A model generated the notes under the pieces. The model saw nothing but the letters and a program-made list of their open reading frames with translations, did not search any database and was not told the origin of the DNA. A DNA stretch of 20,483 nt, from IMG/VR virus record IMGVR_UViG_3300009537_001285, positions 1-20,483 of that record. One strand, written 5' to 3'. Made by a program: the position numbers and the translations under genes. Origin of the DNA: a virus. Below are positions 19,423 through 20,483 of this stretch, one piece after another; the first letter of the stretch is position 1, and each line of letters begins with the position of its first letter.

Positions 19423-19615
19423 CCGGTTTCGATGGCGTGAGATCTTTCTGAAGTCGGAGGAAGGGCGACGCCTCTTGAAACAACAACTGCTGGAGGAGAC
19501 GTTGAATGAAAAGTCTGAATGCGACATTGATGACGGAGTTGAGGACGGAGACGCTGGCTGTAGACGAAGGGGTCGTGTCAAAGATAAAGAGTCTGACTCA
19601 CGCTCCGCTCCGTGA
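19409..19615 (+). CDS. Possible small charged protein, overlapping both neighbours
   Basis: This is a 68-residue open frame. I chose ATG 19409, eight bases after GAGGT (19396-19400); the in-frame ATG 19403 is too close. The first 35 residues look like a real helix (SRFRWREIFLKSEEGRRLLK, QQLLEETLNEK). The last 35 are acidic then basic and read like out-of-frame protease-gene sequence. It overlaps the next gene by 110 bases in another frame, much more than other overlaps here. Either it is a genuine overlapping gene or the true gene was shortened by mutation. Confidence is moderate to low. Confidence 0.4.
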   Translation: MKRNSRFRWREIFLKSEEGRRLLKQQLLEETLNEKSECDIDDGVEDGDAGCRRRGRVKDKESDSRSAP

Positions 19616-20234
19616 CTTCGGCCCGGACGACATTTATGCGCGTCGATGTTGGCTCACCGGTGACAAGCTGAACAGTCGGTTCGGTCAATTCCGAACGAAG
19701 GACTTGCCGCATCTTTCGGCGCTGACGGTTGACGCACCGGTGCTGGTAGGTCATGATATGTCGATGGTGCCGATCGGTCGCTTCTTTGATTCGAGACTTG
19801 AACAGCACGCAGGTGGAACATTCATCGTCCCCGCCTTCTATTGGCCACGGTCAACGGAGGTGGCGGACTACCTTGCCGCTGCTATTGACTTTGGTCTAGC
19901 AGGTGAGGCGTCAATCAGTTTCACCTTTGAGACGGCGACGTGCGGCATCTGTGGCGGCAACATGCGGTCATACGATGAGTGCAAGCATTATCCCGGCGAA
20001 GAAGATGAGAAGACGGGCAGGGTGGCCTTCTACTATTATGACGGCGTCAACTCCGTCTATGAGGGCAGCGTTGTTGCGAGGGGTGCGCACCCAGACACGA
20101 AGTTCGGTTTGCTTGGCTCATTGTCGGGAGATAGTGATGACGTCTATGCTCAGTTGATGGAGAAGCCGAAGCGTAAGGCTGGACGGCGGGTGATTGACCT
20201 TGGCGGCAATGTCCTCAATCGGGAGGTGCGGTGA
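19506..20234 (+). CDS. Putative prohead maturation protease
   Basis: This is a 242-residue protein. ATG 19506 has GGAGGAG seven bases upstream. Its place just after portal is that of the prohead protease. Candidate catalytic residues are His in VLVGHDMSMVPIGRFF (near residue 84) and Ser in GEASISFTFE (near residue 137), echoing the H...S arrangement of HK97-type proteases. A Cys/His cluster follows, CGICGG ... DECKHYPGEE, like the CxxCG...CxHxPG insert I recall in protease-like proteins of environmental phages. Next comes VYEGSVVARGAHPDTKFG, comparable to the conserved EVSxVxxPAxP strand. No cleavage consensus can be checked. Its stop overlaps the next start (TGATG). Confidence 0.6.
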   Translation: MKSLNATLMTELRTETLAVDEGVVSKIKSLTHAPLRDFGPDDIYARRCWLTGDKLNSRFGQFRTKDLPHLSALTVDAPVLVGHDMSMVPIGRFFDSRLEQHAGGTFIVPAFYWPRSTEVADYLAAAIDFGLAGEASISFTFETATCGICGGNMRSYDECKHYPGEEDEKTGRVAFYYYDGVNSVYEGSVVARGAHPDTKFGLLGSLSGDSDDVYAQLMEKPKRKAGRRVIDLGGNVLNREVR

Positions 20235-20483
20235 TGGCAACCGGACGAGAGAGTCGAATCACATTGACAGTGGCATTCCCGTACACGGTTGTGCAGACGG
20301 GCGAAGTTGCCGGGTCGGCAACTGCCGCTGTCTTGCCGACAATCGCCTGTGAGCTGGTCATGCTCAAAGCGGTGGCCTCTAACGCTGGCAACGTCTACTT
20401 GGGCGCGACGGGTGTCACGAAAGTAGACGGTACGACGGATGCGACAACGGGCTTCGAGTTGGCGGCAGGTGAATCGACGCCTT
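20234..20483 (+). CDS. Truncated beta-rich structural protein (5' part only)
   Basis: ATG 20234 overlaps the upstream stop, with GGGAGG at 20221-20226. The 83 visible residues run off the right edge without a stop. Alternating hydrophobic and small residues predict an all-beta virion protein: RITLTVAFPYTVVQTGEVAG, then CELVMLKAVASNAGNVYLGA, then DATTGFELAAGESTP. The pattern NxGNVYLGxxGV...GFELAAGES is one I associate with small phage head-associated or decoration-like proteins. The full length and exact role cannot be determined. Confidence 0.6.
   Translation, partial: MATGRESRITLTVAFPYTVVQTGEVAGSATAAVLPTIACELVMLKAVASNAGNVYLGATGVTKVDGTTDATTGFELAAGESTP

Overview
The window looks like part of a tailed double-stranded DNA phage (Caudoviricetes), either free or integrated. 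Nearly every gene lies on the + strand in tight, often overlapping order, and the phage hallmarks are present: large terminase, portal, prohead protease-like protein, capsid-type protein, head-tail connector, coiled-coil scaffold-like protein, repeat fibre, receptor-binding protein and a XhlA-like membrane protein. No integrase, ribosomal gene or housekeeping gene is present, so I cannot tell phage from prophage. Base composition is roughly 50-55% GC by eye. Many genes have strong GGAGG ribosome binding sites, and some have GTG or TTG starts. I cannot name the host.

Layout. Positions 1-1000 hold two related winged-helix genes (the first cut by the window edge). They are separated by an iteron-like regulatory region and followed by a tRNA-like structure. 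Positions 1000-5554 are an early/DNA-metabolism block: two small unknown genes, a C5-cytosine DNA methyltransferase, two small genes, a tRNA-guanine-transglycosylase/DpdA-like protein (possible 7-deazaguanine DNA modification), RNase HI with an extra C-terminal region, a 51-residue membrane peptide and an unknown protein. Positions 5555-6295 are non-coding and carry a tandem array of about 70-bp structured repeats plus two hairpins.

Positions 6296-11400 form a head module: scaffold-like coiled coil, a small protein, a decoration-like protein, a capsid-like protein, a 706-residue repeat fibre and a coiled-coil protein. After a repeat hairpin and an intrinsic terminator come the connector, a LamG/CBM-type receptor-binding protein and the XhlA-like protein. 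Positions 14338-20483 form the packaging module: an unknown protein, an HTH-RHH DNA-binding protein, a TerS-like zinc/HTH protein, a secreted protein, TerL, portal, two small proteins, a prohead-protease-like protein and a truncated structural gene. The capsid gene therefore lies upstream of terminase and portal, an unusual order.

The most unusual feature is a 417-bp cassette at 15555-15971. It has perfect 22-bp terminal inverted repeats around an oppositely oriented four-helix-bundle (S23/TIGR02436-like) gene, inserted between TerS and its downstream neighbour. A 61-bp solo hairpin at 3785-3845 carries the same ends and a remnant of the cassette's leader. A second family of purine-rich hairpin repeats occurs at 3948-4021 and 11465-11545. 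Together these suggest small non-autonomous elements that colonise phage intergenic sites. All functional names rest on reading motifs by eye; no database search was run.
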